NCBI GenBank assembly: GCA_014338405.1
Contig: JTDE01000306.1
Coordinates: 190,163 to 254,162, forward strand
Direction: 5' to 3'
DNA from: Paragonimus skrjabini miyazakii
Lineage: Eukaryota; Platyhelminthes; Trematoda; Plagiorchiida; Troglotrematidae
DNA length: 64,000 nucleotides
In this document: in pieces, positions 51,541-63,036 of the stretch
Layout: every line of letters begins with the position of its first letter
Numbering within the stretch: position 1 is the stretch's first letter
The notes under the pieces: model-generated
The model's input: only the letters and a program-made list of their open reading frames with translations
Databases searched by the model: none
What the model was told of the DNA's origin: nothing
Position numbers and translations under genes: made by a program

Positions 51541-53720
51541 ATTTTCTATTCGGCCTCTCGGTGCACAAGTCCCTATCAGTTTTGCAACTCAACCATACTT
51601 ACTCATTCGTACATGTGGTTTTACTTGCTTGGAGGCCATTGTGTAACATATTGGCTTAAACCTGCCGTGCTCTACCGGTAGTGAACCTTTGCTGTTCTGT
51701 TCGCATTACTAACCGCACTTGTGAGTTAAATCTTCACATGCAGTTTGCAATGATCATTAAATTTTGACCGGTCGACTTATGGCATATTTCACTGCTGGTA
51801 CTCACTTTCACAGCTGAGGTACTTAACCGACTCTTAGTACACATTTTGTTGCTTGATAAGTCGTACCGTAGAACATTCCCTTAACTTCTTGTTATGACCT
51901 AGGATGTGTTTATTGCTCTATGCATTTCTCGGAGACGGTTTGGTCGTAACCGTGTGATTTCTGAAGGCCAGTTTAACAAAATCAGAGTTTGTGTACGTGC
52001 TGGAAGTGAACACTCATAGCTGACCCTTAGTAGTCTCACGGGGAGGGTGAAGCAAGCCACTGTTCTTACAACATTACCCTATTCTTGTTGATTGTTTGGT
52101 TTTAAGGCTCGCCGAAACACCTCTATGTGGACTGTGAAAAGCACCGTTGTCATTTTGTCACAGTACGTATGAAAAAGGCGAGGGCTACGTATTGTTTGAG
52201 GTGGACCAGTTTCTTCCTCATGTTCGTGGGAACACTCATCACCTTTCAGAGCTTTCCCCCTAGAGGACGTTAAGGTAGAAGATGCGACGATGTGAGCAAT
52301 ACAGAGGCATTCGTGAACATTGCGCCTAGGCAAATTTAAAGTTGTTGTTATGTCGGTTACACAGGCGCCTGTGTGCCGCGTGCCTAATTGCAGACAGTTC
52401 ATGCGGATGACGAGGACACTGGAAGTGATCAGTAAGACGTAATGTTCCCTTCAGAGGTAAGTTCATTCAAAGTGACACCACCAAGGGTAGGTCAACCAAT
52501 AAGTGCCATCCTGAACCGCCGGACGGCAACCTTAACGACCATGTAGACCGGTGGCTTGCAACCCGCCATCATTGTTGCACCTAGTGCAAATCGCTGCAGC
52601 AGAAATGCAGAAAATGTGTCGTTGCGGTTGAGTTTTACTAACAAGTCGGGGAATAACTGGAACAAGGTCTTGAACCGGTGGCAAGTTAATCAGAAATGAA
52701 AACTGATAAATGTGTATGAAAACTGATGCTGACAGGATCAGTAAGGTAATGAAATGAATTCACAATGGCAGCGCAAAATCTGTAGTGAACTTCGGATTAC
52801 CCAGTGTTCTCACAGAGATGAACTTTTTTCTCCTCTCGCACACTCCCCGAATTTTTCCATTTGAACAATTCAGTCTTGTGGGTGTGCATTATTTCTTATG
52901 CGACTGACTGTCAACAATATTCTTCTATCTTTGAAGATGTCCACTTTTTGAACACTATGAATCCAGTAGTCGTCATTGCAGGTTTTGGTTAGCTCAAGTT
53001 GGGGCCATCGTGGATTCTTGATGAATTCGCACAACTCCATGGTCGCCAAAGTCCACGAGTGGGACGCAAGTGAAGTCGCTTGCCTTGTTTATACACGGCC
53101 TATCATTAACCCCTAGGACAATTTGGAGATCGCGAACAGAATGAATCGCAGCAGCCGTAGGACGAAACCACCAAATCTTTTACCACGATTGAAAGTGGAC
53201 TATATATCTCCCTCGTCATTTTTCCGCCACATAGTGCAGTCATAGAACAAACATGTGGTTATCGAGCAACATCTGCGTTAACTGTGGCACGAAAATGTAA
53301 CGGGAGACTTTCGAAAAACATTGTTCATTCATGGTAAGGATACGGAGAAGACTCACTGAAGTCGTCCGGTTTCTCGTGTACAATTATCACAGTTATCGTT
53401 GGGCCATAGTCGGCAGATCAAACCGAATGCATTGAAGCGGTGGTCTTCTGCTATGACTCCACAACTCTCAGCCATTACCAAACCATCGGCAATGCGACTC
53501 ATGCGCCTCCCGGTCGTCATCAACCTCAAGCACTTTCACGCAGACGGCCAGATGATTAAAACTTTCGTTGCCGTCGATGACATCTTGGCCCCGAGGCGGT
53601 CGCTTCTGCCAGACAATGCTGCTTCATTACTGAAGAAATCCGGTCGTGGGAGGCAGAAGCTAGGCATTAGCGGCGACGGCAACTGACGGCTTCTCAGAAT
53701 TTCGTCACTTTTCCACGTTC
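51541..53720. other. Unassigned; possible LINE 5' region and gypsy C gag
   Basis: The first part (up to about 51.7 kb) could be the 5' end of LINE copy B. A 107-codon minus-strand frame at 52,079-52,402 is unrecognised. Near 52,985 a plus-strand frame reads WLAQVGAIVDS, reminiscent of the N-terminal gypsy gag phrase WFAQVxAxF, and 53,399-53,686 is open for 95 codons. These may be parts of the gypsy fragment whose protease appears next, but support is thin. Confidence 0.3.
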
Positions 53721-53734
53721 GACCGTTCAGCTTC

Positions 53735-53970
53735 CATGAATTTCATTTTTGACAGGGGCGCAGATTTTAGGTTTACCCAAAAAATTTCGACAAATGCAAC
53801 CTGCAATTAGCATCGTACATATCGCAGGCTGATCGGCCAGTTATTCAAACTGATGGCATAAAGTTCTACATTCTCGATCCCAACTTCAGAAGTCGGCCTC
53901 CTCAGGGGTTTATCGTTGTGATTGCGCAACATTCAATAACCGGAATCCCCATTCTGTCAACCTTTTGACT
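53735..53970 (+). pseudogene. Gypsy-type aspartic protease fragment C
   Basis: FIFDRGADF at about 53,740-53,766 sits where gypsy proteases have a DTGA active site (Asp present, Thr changed to Arg). After a frame change, VIQTDGIKFYILDPNFRSRP, then FIVVIAQHSITGIPILSTF up to the stop at 53,966, aligns with the flap and C-terminal pattern seen in gypsy A. It is a third gypsy copy distinct from A and B. Homology is eroded, so the call is moderate. Confidence 0.5.
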
Positions 53971-54785
53971 CATCGTCAAAGTCTGTATTCGGAAATCGTT
54001 GGTATGGACGTCCGACTTGTAAAATGGGTCAATGGTATATCAATCATTTCCATTCGATTGCATTTGACCTCACCAGTTTACTGATTTCCAAATCTTCAAC
54101 ACTCCACACCACATTGGTCTGTTAAATCTGACCTCACTGTTTAACCATGATGCTTTTCATCATGTCGTCAACAAAGAATTACCCACATTTTACAATTGCC
54201 AACGGTTGCCACCGGAAAATCTCAAAGTCGAGTTAATTCGAAGTTGGACGTAATTAAGCAAGAAAGCGTGATTGTATTTTCGAAGAATGAAACTTTGTCA
54301 AAACATGAGGACTAAGCATTTTGTAAAGCTGCAAACGTAAGATACGCCAGTAAACATATTGCAACGTAGGATGTAGAATCTGTCAGAATTCACGGCTATA
54401 CGCAGTCTATCGGGGCGGTTGTAAACCTCTTGATTCAGGTCAGAACAAGGCGGAATGTTGAAGGTTTACTCAGATAAATCTGGTTCTGTACATTAATAAG
54501 CAATGGTTAGCAAATTGTACAACTTACAACCAAGTGAACTCTGTGCACTGAATTTAACCGTCAGCAAATATCAACCAATAACACGGTACCGTAAACAGTT
54601 CAATATGGCGGTACAAAACGAACAAACAGCGAGTTCATGGGGAAGCTCGTAATGCGATGCATGATTGGTTACATGTGATGAAGTAAAAAACGTTCGGCCA
54701 GTAATGGATGTAATCACAACAGCGATATTTATGTGTAGGACATACAGTACGATGATCTGACCAATGGGGTATAGGTATGGGGATC
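53971..54785. other. Unassigned AT-rich sequence
   Basis: Nothing recognisable. Gypsy B reverse transcriptase sequence would be expected here on the minus strand if the SINE-like element had simply inserted into it, but I cannot find it. The sequence may be an unrelated flank. Confidence 0.35.
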
Positions 54786-55236
54786 AGTTAAGATTGGTAT
54801 CGCGCACGCAGCTGGCACTGGGCGGTTAGTCGGGCGGTAGCGTCGCTGTGCTGGGTGTGACGGTTCCGAGGTTCGATCCCCCGGATGCTGTTTGGCCATC
54901 CAACTATCAGTTTCAGTTGGAGTGATCCGAATACAATTTCCATTGATTCTGGCCAGAATCAACATAGAATTACGCGCAAAAAACAGATAAGTCAGCAGTA
55001 TTTTCTTGGTTATATTCGCTACGGTTTGCCATTCGTTGCTATCACTGTTGTAAACGTTTCCATAGAAACATCATGTAGGCTGGAATGAGACGTGGTGACC
55101 TGTTGAACGAGCGACATCCAGGAGCGTTTCCCACTTCAAAGCTTACAAAAGTTCCGCGCATTTGTCATGGCTTAGGAGTGAAGCCAACCGGTACTCCATG
55201 TTTGGATACTGATAGCTACTCCGTCCGTTCATACAA
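54786..55236 (+). mobile_element. SINE-like element with tRNA-related head
   Basis: The left end carries sequences fitting an internal RNA polymerase III promoter. The body follows for about 350 bases and is shared with 34,320-34,565 on the opposite strand. The right end abuts gypsy B reverse transcriptase sequence within a codon run (after the phrase QSGLYE on the minus strand), so the repeat lies at or in that gene. No poly-A or simple-repeat tail is obvious, and I see no coding capacity. SINEs depend on LINE machinery, and the 3' part could have been borrowed from a partner LINE. Two copies in 64 kb suggest a dispersed family. Confidence 0.6.
54826..54880 (+). promoter_or_regulatory. Putative Pol III A and B boxes
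   Basis: TTAGTCGGGCGG at 54,826-54,837 fits an A box only loosely. GGTTCGATCCC at 54,870-54,880 is a near-consensus B box (GGTTCGANNCC). The spacing of about 33 bases between them is normal for tRNA-type promoters. No complete tRNA cloverleaf can be folded, which fits a SINE head rather than a tRNA gene. Confidence 0.55.
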
Positions 55237-55640
55237 CCCGGACTGAATGACGAATGCTGTTTTTTGACAATCTGCTGGGCGGACTCCAACATGCAAGTAC
55301 CCCGAAGCTAGATCAAGCGCGGAGATTCACTTCGCGCCATGTAAAGCATCGAGTGTGGTATTTATGCGTGGCAGAGAAAAATAAATCTCTCTTTGTTATA
55401 TCATTCAGTCGTCTGTAGTCGAAGCCTCACCGTAAGCTTCCGTCCTTCTTTTTAACCAACACGATGGGAGGTGCCCAGGGGGGGGGGTCGATTAGCGTAT
55501 AAGCATGTTTTGAATCATGGTATTCAGTTGCGACTGAGGGTGAACAGGAATTCTTCGGGCGGGTTGTCGAAGAGGGTGTGGTGGCTTGTATCAATTTCGT
55601 GTTGTACAGGACCAGTCCGCCCAGGTTCCTCAATACCGCG
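55237..55640 (-). pseudogene. Gypsy B reverse transcriptase, N-terminal third
   Basis: Minus-strand frames read WAPPIVLVKKKDGSLRF, CRRLNDIT, INTTLDALHGAKWISALDLA (motif A region) and VRPADCQKTAFVIQSGLYE. All are standard gypsy RT blocks, spread over at least two frames. The sequence ends at the SINE-like repeat just before the segment that would give MPFGL. The YxDD catalytic box is therefore absent from this copy. Confidence 0.8.
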
Positions 55641-55805
55641 CTGGACCACGTCGGGGAAGCTACGTAGAAGGTGTGCTAGCATGAATCATTCAGCAAAAGG
55701 GCTAAGCCATCCTAGTTAATAATGGTCGTATCAAAATGGATACCAACTCGACTAGATAGTACGTTTACCGTTTGAGACCTGCCCTCCACTCGGACATTCT
55801 TGGCA

Positions 55806-56084
55806 TTAGCACGAAAGTGAGGCTGAGTCGATCTCATCGCAGTACCGTTGTAAAAAATCCATTCCGAAAACCGCGCTCCATGGCAGGTGGCTGCTTACGG
55901 CAAACTTATGTCGAGTTGTCAAATTAGCCAGCTGTACTGTAGCCACTACTTGCGGGCCCGTCTGCAAGGTGATGCCATTTGCCGTTAATATTTGATGGCG
56001 GCACTCAGGCTGGACTATTTTACAATGTAGTTGAGCTACCACGGCCGAGTTTAAAACAGAACACGAGACACCAGTATTAGTCAA
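55806..56084 (-). pseudogene. Gypsy B aspartic protease with Asp to Asn at the active site
   Basis: The frame opens TNTGVSCSVLNSAVVAQL where the family has DTGxSxSVL, so the catalytic Asp is Asn. ILTANGITLQTGPQVVATVQ and WSAVFGMDFLQRYC follow, matching the flap and the hydrophobic C-terminal loop of gypsy proteases. A frame change just upstream separates it from gag (phrase LTVNGRLDNEAISF in the linker). Confidence 0.75.
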
Positions 56085-56197
56085 AAGCTGATGGCTTCAT
56101 TGTCTAACCTACCGTTCACAGTCAGTGGCTTATCAACATCAGCATTGGTGAAACAGGTAGCAGAAGTTATAGATGCATACAACGAAATTAACTTACT

Positions 56198-57090
56198 TCA
56201 TATAACTCGGCTGACTGCCAGCGGTGGACTGTGTCCACACTTCTGCGCGGAGGAACCAAATCTATTACAGCAGATGCAATTACTCGCTAGGGAACATGGC
56301 TGGTGGGAATTTTGGGCGGCAAAACACATGGGTTCTGCTGCTGAAGAGATGTCGCGTATCGACTTCTGCACCGCCTCTAATGTCTGTGCTTTTTCAGCTG
56401 CTTTTAGCAGCGACGACACTGGTTTATGCAGGAATTTTCCGCGTAATTCCCGATTAGATAACCCCAGACAAAAAAGGTTGCAAGTCTGATAATCTCTTTT
56501 CCCTAGGGATGATTGCGAAAGCGCTTTCAGAGCTAGCTTCCGCAGGTCACGAAAGAACGAACTAACGGATTCCGACGGTTGCTGACGCCTGGCATGGACA
56601 ATTTCATAATAAACAGACGTCAATTCCATGCGCGCAAACAGTCCTTCTAGAGTTTTCCATATGACTTCAGGCAGCGAATCTGGGGCCACACCAGACACAT
56701 GAAATTATTAACAGTTGCGTCAACCAAAAAACTAAGGACAAAAAAGCCTTGGAACTTGTAATTCACTGCTGATAAGTAAATCTTGACTTTAAACCACCGG
56801 TCGTCAAAGTCGTCATCGGGATTGTAACAGGGAGGTTTGCGTGGTGATTGCTTAACCTCGCAGCATAACTTGTTATTTTCGTTGGTAGAATCCGTCGGTA
56901 ACTGGAGTAAAGTAAAATCCGGTCCCGCATTCATCCCACTTTTGTCACCAAGTGCAACGGAACGACAAATGTAGTCTATACACAGGACAGCGATCACAGA
57001 CACTTCCGACGCAATCGAAAACTGGAGAGAAGACGTAACCAACAATAACAACCAGTGTATTGGTAGTACAGAGACGAGGAGGTGTTCCAC
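56198..57090 (-). pseudogene. gag: Gypsy B gag in two frames
   Basis: The N-terminal frame (57,090-56,647) includes YNPDDDFDDRWFKVKIYLSA and FVLSFLVDATVNNF. A frameshift near 56,690 moves to the frame at 56,698-56,198, with SGVAPDSLPEVIWKTLEGLF, RRQQPSESVSSFFRDLRKLA and a C-terminal CICCNRFGSSAQKC. This last resembles a CCHC zinc knuckle in which the His is replaced by Ser. The first 40 or so residues are hydrophobic and may be translated leader sequence. The break and the altered knuckle mark it as inactive. Confidence 0.75.
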
Positions 57091-58960
57091 ACAACTCCAA
57101 GGGCAACAAGAGAATCAAAGTCCCAATAACAAAAGGTTTTCAAATAAGTTAGCCTAGGGGAAATCAAATGTCACATTTCTACGGACGTTCAAGTCGTGTG
57201 GAACACGTTGAATAATACGTAGGTGGACGACCTGAGATAGACAACAAGGGAGAGGATTTCGGCGGAGGGCTTAAGTTACATGCGCAACAGTTTCTGTATT
57301 TTTACAAGGCCATAGATTGACAAGCACACCGCAGTCGACTGACAACAAAAGTCGTTATGCAACAAAATTGGAGGCGAGTATCGTGTAGATGATGATGACC
57401 GAAAGTTGGAAGATGTGTTGGGAAAATGAATCTTATGGGTTGGAATACCAGTAATTTAATATTTCTACTCCTAGCTTAGTGTCCGCTTCCTTAATTATTG
57501 AGAATTTTCTCCTTTGTAACGTTTCACGGTAAAGTTATGCGGAGTGTACCAAGGATTTACTCTCTCATCACACCAATTTCGTGCATATTGTTTCGTTATA
57601 GGTAAAGCCCACATGTCAGTTGGTTAACTCATTGCAACACTTCGTCCTCGCGTTACCTGCTGTCTTCTTTTACGTGGCCGTTACCACCTTGGTTCGATTA
57701 TGGTGGCACACACTTTTGCACACTAGAGCAGCGGAGTTGCTGAAAGTTGCCTGTCGTTCAGGTGGAAACTTTTTCATCCTACGTCGGACCTAGTGTGGTG
57801 AGCTCCGTTGTAAACATTTACTTTGAGTCACTGTACGTAAATTTGCAACATTATTCGTTCACCTTTATCGTTCGAGCACTCAGAACGCCGAACGGAACAG
57901 ATTATATGAGCACAATTTCAGCGGAACTAGTCAGAAAAACGTTCGGATTATACGAATTTCATGGTGAAAGCTGAGAGGACGGCGAGTAGACATTCAATGA
58001 TTCTGTGATTTAGTGAGTGATTCTCGAGCGCAAGGCTGTTATCCCAAGTTACTCGAGTTGGTAAGTTCCTTTTCCTGGTACCAAGCGAGCCAGCCTCTCT
58101 AGGAATCCAACCTTGGATGAGCTGCTGTCGCACCACTGTTTCTAAATACATTACTAATGAGCAGTCCCGACAGTGGCGATTATATGCACTACTGACGAGC
58201 TCTAATGAAAGCGAAACTCAAGTCTAGTGCTTCGTTTTGAAAGGGGCCGACAGGAAGGTCTATGTGGATGCGACGGCTGGGATCAATTGTGGGTGATGTT
58301 CAACTTGAAATCTAAATACATTGTCAACGCAGCAACAATGGGACACAGGGGCACTGCGTTTCACTTACTACCTCTATTAAGCAGACAAACGTTTAACGTA
58401 GTATTCAACTGCGTTTCAGAACAAGCATTAACGAGAACGAGCGAAAGGCTAGTCCGATGGGTGAAAGCACCGAAAAGTGGTTTTTCTGAAAAATATTTTA
58501 GACCTTGTTTCAACCAAATATTTACTGGGACCTCGTGGCCCACCTGAATCTTCGAGGTAAAGAGTGTCTCTGTCACCCTTCCAGAAGAAAGTAGGAACTA
58601 GGCTCCTACGAGGTCTTCGAGCTCGTAGGGATTAAGGGTGAAAGATTTCGGGACGCGGCTCTCACGTAACTTACCAATGTAACATTCAAGCCGGCTATTC
58701 ACATGTTGCTTGTCCGTTACACTTACGGACCAATTCTGGGGCAGCGTAAAGACATCAGGGGACAGCGTTCTCCCGAAGTCGAGGTTCTAACATCAGTCTT
58801 GTAAAGGGAAACAACAAGAACCAATCATCAGCCAAAGGCCCAGTAAGCCATGCACACGACTTACACAAACTAAAACTAAAACGGCGTCACCAAAACAGAA
58901 ACACGCCCTGTTATACAGTTCAACTTCAACCAGTGCGCGCTTGCTGGTTTCGATCGCACA
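57091..58960. other. Unassigned, possibly the 5' side of gypsy B
   Basis: This should hold the leader and 5' long terminal repeat of gypsy B if they survive, since the element reads leftward. I cannot match any repeat end. A plus-strand frame at 58,227-58,547 (106 codons) and an opposing minus-strand frame overlap and are unrecognised. Confidence 0.3.
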
Positions 58961-58964
58961 TTAC

Positions 58965-59225
58965 ACTAAGAGCTTAATAGACTTTCTGCCCACGACTCGC
59001 CGACACACGTTTGAGCGCATATGTCCTTCTTAATATCGGAATGAACAACCGAATTAGCGTATCCAGAAAATGGGCGGACGAAAGCGGTAGAGTGAATGGA
59101 CTTTACTTCCGAAGATTCTCGATGATAGAGTGGGTCATGATACTCTCTTTTTACGCCGTTCCATATACACCGAAGAGGGAAACAACCATATGATAGCGTC
59201 ATTTCCAACCATTTCTATGAGCAAC
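58965..59225 (-). mobile_element. LINE tail fragment D (CR1/Jockey type), second family
   Basis: The minus-strand frame reads EMTLSYGCFPLRCIWNGVKR, then FVRPFSGYANSVVHSDIKKD. It aligns with the C-terminal RT region of LINE C (the YIRPLLEYANQVVYTGLKKD stretch) but is far more diverged, pointing to another subfamily. Only about 250 bases are recognisable; the ERVQR motif expected next has been lost. Confidence 0.65.
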
Positions 59226-59949
59226 GTCTCATCGACCAGTATCTACCTGAACTCTTGCAAACAAGGAGACATAATACAAGTATCGTATAGACAAAGAAGC
59301 TGGGCATGTTTTCATACACGTTTCACTATCAATTGTGTTAGTGTTCTTGTTGAAATGCAATGCCAACACTGTATGGTCGTATATTTCCATTTCGACCATA
59401 TCTGAGAAACGCCCCAATATGAAGCACTCTCAGGCTATACAATGACTTATTTCAACTTGAGAATTGCAATGATCGCATCTATAAGACTTGAAAAACTGAT
59501 CTAACGCCAATAACGGGTTATTTTCGCGAAAACGGTAGAGAACTTTTTCATCACCAAACCAAGACTTTCGGGATTTATTCGATGTATTTCAATTTTTCCA
59601 TTAACGTCGCTTATCTATGATTGATGTACTGTGAGTACCTTATCTGGAATTCCGATGTTACAATTTTAAAAATATGCAAATTCGAGGATTAGCGCCAAAA
59701 GGATCGTTAAGCCTTTTGAACGAACTTCAAGGCGAATCCCGTGGAACAGATAATTACCAACTGAACAAATTCCCGTAATCTTGGTTATTTTTTACTGATA
59801 AATTAATGCGAAATTCCAGCATCTGCTAGCCTTCGTCTTCTAAATGTTTTTTTCAAATTGTGGAAGCGAAATCTGTTTAAAAATTCTCTTCATAGCCCAC
59901 TTTTGGATAACTGCTTGAACGCATTTCACCGACAGAAAACAGTCTGGTT
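59226..59949. other. AT-rich spacer before LINE copy C
   Basis: No coding signal. The 5' end of LINE copy C may extend into this stretch, but I cannot read endonuclease sequence before about 59,950. Confidence 0.4.
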
Positions 59950-62660
59950 AATCTGGTTAGGCTGCCTTCACCCGAGGGAGAATATGGGGTTCTGCGATCT
60001 CTTTTAGCTTTGTCTTCCAACACCCAAAGTTATCACTGGATTTCAGTCTTCGGATAAATGTGATGTTCTGTGGCCGCGACGGGCATTGCGTAACACAGAC
60101 TCACTGATAGTGGGCGTCAATTATCGTTCTCCATCCTCCGACACCTCCGAAGATGACACTCTTTTTGTGAACCTAGACAAATTTCTAGGACTAAAACACT
60201 TTAATCATCTGCTTATTAAAGCCGACTCAATGCGCCCAAGATAAACTGGACATCCGTTTCTCACCAGAAATGGGAAAGCGGATCATCCATTCCATCATTT
60301 ACGTTGATACGACGCAGAGCATGGAAACAGCATGTCAACGCCCCAACGCGGCACCGTCCTGGTCAGACTCCTTCTCTGCGCGACCGAATTATCACCAATG
60401 AGAGCCACCTGGTAGACAGAGCGATCATCGCACCACCACTTGGACACAGTGACCAATATCTGCTCATCTTTGATCTTATATGTTACCGGTTACAGCAACC
60501 AGTTAAAACGTCCACAGTCGGTGACTTTAATCCGGCTGATTTTAACGGCCTGAGGAGCTACCTAGGTTCATTATTTCTTGATTATGGCTCGGCAGACCAG
60601 ATCTACTGTGCACTTCAAAGCGCAATTGAGAAAGTGGACAACTTATTTGTATCACGGAAACTAAGCACTTCCTCTTATTGGCACCATTCCCGCACAGAGT
60701 ACGTCGTCTCCTTGATGACCGTTCCCATTTATTTGCGAAGCATAAGCTTACGGGAAACTCGAAGGACCTACGCGCGTTCCACATTGTTCGTAATAGGTGT
60801 AGATGGGAAATCCGTGAGCATTCCAAATGCGTACAAGAAAAGGTCCTCCTCAAAGCCCGCGGAAACAAGACTTTTTATATAAACATATGCGACGACTAAG
60901 TAAGAATAAACTCTCGGCTCTTTCCGTGCGACGGGGAGACCTCATATGACTCCCTAGTTGTAGCCGAGTTATTTAGGAAATACTACCCGGCAGTCTATAA
61001 CGTCGCATCGCCGGACTGGTACCCTATCCTTCCACTGCAGAACTTCCGGCAACCACTCGTTACCGCCAAGTTTTCTGTACTGGATGTTGAGGGCCTTTTA
61101 CTTGACGGGAACTCATACAGTTCAATGGGTCCAGACAAAATCCATCCCAGTATTCTCAAAGAAGCAGCTACAAGTCTGGCAGAAATTTTTTATAAGCTGT
61201 TTAAACAGACACTCCAGATTGACATTCTCCCTAGCACATGGGAAGAGGCGACGGTCACGCCCATATTTAAAGTGGGTGACCGGCACTCTCTGGCTAGTTA
61301 TCGGCCAAGCAAGCTTGCTAATATTCAGTGTAAGATAAGCGCGCCATCCTCAATCACTTTTTGTCAAACCGTATTTTTTCTCCTACTCAGCATGGCTTCC
61401 TTCCTAATCGGTCATGCATAACTAACATGCTTGCTTTCACGGACAGTCTGACGGAGGCCAGAGACAATGGTCTTATCTCAGATACCATCTTCTTCGGCTT
61501 TACCAAGGTCTTCGGCCGTGTCCCACACGGCCCCCTGAAACACAAACTGGAAGCCTATGGTATTCAAGGGGAGGTTCTTCGTTGGATTGTTTTTTTCTTC
61601 GATAACAGAACATTCAAATTTAAAGAAGGATCAGACCCTTCGTCTTCCTCTTTCACTTCTACGGGAGCTCCCCAAGGATCATTGTTGGTCTCCTGTTTTT
61701 TCCGATCTATATCAATGACCTTCCGGAAAATATTTCCAGCGACGTCCTGCTATATGCCGGTGACCTAGAAATCTGAAATACCACTGATCTCAGTGCATTG
61801 TAAGTTGATCTTGACGCGATTAAGCGTTGGTCGGATAATTGGAGTCTCCCACTAAATGACAGTAAGTGCGCACATATGTCACTCGGTGAAGATTCTGGCA
61901 ACGCCTTCGTGATTCAGAGTGCACTCGGCACAGTAGGTATCATGAAAATCGATCTTAAGAATGATCTGGGCATCTGGATATAGTCTAACTTATCTTTTGC
62001 ACATCACCACGAGATGGCAGCGATAAAGGGCTTGCTACCCTTAGGATGGTTAAGCACTCTTTCCCCCGCATAGACAAGAAAGCGTTCCAAACGCATTACG
62101 AGGTTTATATAAGGCCGCTCCTCGAGTATGCTAATCAGGTCGTTTATACCGGCCTGAAGAAAGACATATTAGCCATTGAGCGTGTCCAGCGCGTGGCTAC
62201 CAAACTAGTCACAGGTCTCAGTAGCGTCGCGTGCGAGTTTCGACTTGACATTATTGATCTACACCCACTTGAATTTCGACGGCTCCGCGGTGATTTAATT
62301 TTCACACACTTCCTCTTTAGAGTAGGCTTCGTTGATCAGTTCTTCACAGTAGCAAATGATGACGGTCGGCGAGGACATGACATGAAGCTTTTCAAGCTTT
62401 GTCCTCGGACCTTCCTCAGACAGCAGATTTTTCCTACACGGTTGTTAACTTCTGGAACAGTCTTCCTGCTGAAGTCGTCAGTAGCGCTTCTAGCGATCTC
62501 TTTAAACCATTACTTGACACTCACTTCCCAAAATTCCTTTTGTGCAAGTAATCTTACAGATGAGCTGTAATGGATTTTGATTTTCATATAGATTGAACAT
62601 TACCCACAATTGATTGCAGCTGTAGCATCCCCATAGACTTACCAGTCAGCACCCTTTACA
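59950..62660 (+). mobile_element. CR1/Jockey-type LINE copy C (endonuclease, RT, tail), inactive
   Basis: Endonuclease: CDVLWPRRALRNTDSLIVGV, NYRSPSSD, LLIKADSM near 60,215 (GDFN motif lost), and ITNESHLVDRAIIAPPLGHS with the terminal HSD kept near 60,440. Linker: ADQIYCALQSAIEKVDNLFV. RT: MGPDKIHPSILKEAATSLAE at 61,119 onward, TWEEATVTPIFKVGDRHSL, then ISDTIFFGFTKVFGRVPHGP, where the motif A Asp is Gly, TGAPQGSL, and LLYAGDLEI near 61,750, where one Asp of YADD is Gly. C-terminal domain: 62,046-62,570 from MVKHSFPRIDKKAFQ through ERVQRVATKLVTGL. Frames change several times and stops are present. The 3' untranslated part extends to about 62,660, where it meets the inverted copy E. Confidence 0.9.
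61890..62294. repeat. Left outer arm of large inverted repeat
   Basis: Identical by eye, without gaps, to the reverse complement of 63,596-64,000: position 61,890 pairs with 64,000 and 62,285 with 63,605, the same coordinate sum (125,890). The first differences appear at 62,295. The right arm continues past the end of the window, and the left arm probably extends further left if the partner does. Confidence 0.9.
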
Positions 62661-62670
62661 AGTATCCTTA

Positions 62671-63036
62671 GTTTGTTTTTTGATATTTACTGTAATTCCC
62701 AAGAGCGATGCTACATCCTGTTTTTAGTGAATGCCTTTCAGCTCAGCAGCCGCCCGCTTGTCACTGAACATGAGAAACCGTCTGGATCCGGGACCCTTGG
62801 GCCTCTGCCTCGAACCCGTGTATCAATCGCTGAATCGCTGAATCACATAGTGTGTCCCGATGACTCAGCGATTCAGCGATCGACACACGGGTTCGATGCA
62901 CATACCCAAGGGTCCCGGATCCAGACGGTTTTTCATGTTCAGTGACAAGCGGGCGGCTGCTGAGCTGAAGGGCATTCACTAAAAACAGGGTGTAGCATCG
63001 CTCTTGGGAATTACAGTAAATATCACAAAACAAACC
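62671..63036. repeat. Central hairpin of the inverted repeat
   Basis: Arms of about 170 bases, 62,671-62,843 and 62,863-63,036, pair around 62,853 (coordinate sum 125,706) with only a handful of mismatches in the outer 130 bases. The loop is about 20 bases. The inner stem includes ATCGCTGAATCGCTGA facing TCAGCGATTCAGCGAT. The arms are LINE 3' untranslated sequence (AATTCCCAAGAGCGATGCTA and its complement). The coordinate sum differs by 184 from that of the outer arms, so the right side carries extra sequence. Confidence 0.9.

Larger units (their letters stand above)
55237..57090 (-). mobile_element. Ty3/gypsy retrotransposon B, gag to partial RT, degenerate
   Basis: On the minus strand this runs gag (57,090-56,198), protease (56,084-55,806), then the first third of RT (about 55,640-55,237). 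Its sequences are clearly different from gypsy A. The RT stops at the boundary with the SINE-like repeat and no later pol domain is found below 54.8 kb, so the element is 3' truncated or rearranged. Long terminal repeats were not identified. Confidence 0.85.

Noticed and set aside
54820..54890. Functional tRNA gene
   Set aside because: A B box and a loose A box are present, but acceptor and anticodon stems do not pair, and the sequence continues into a repeated body, so it is read as a SINE head.
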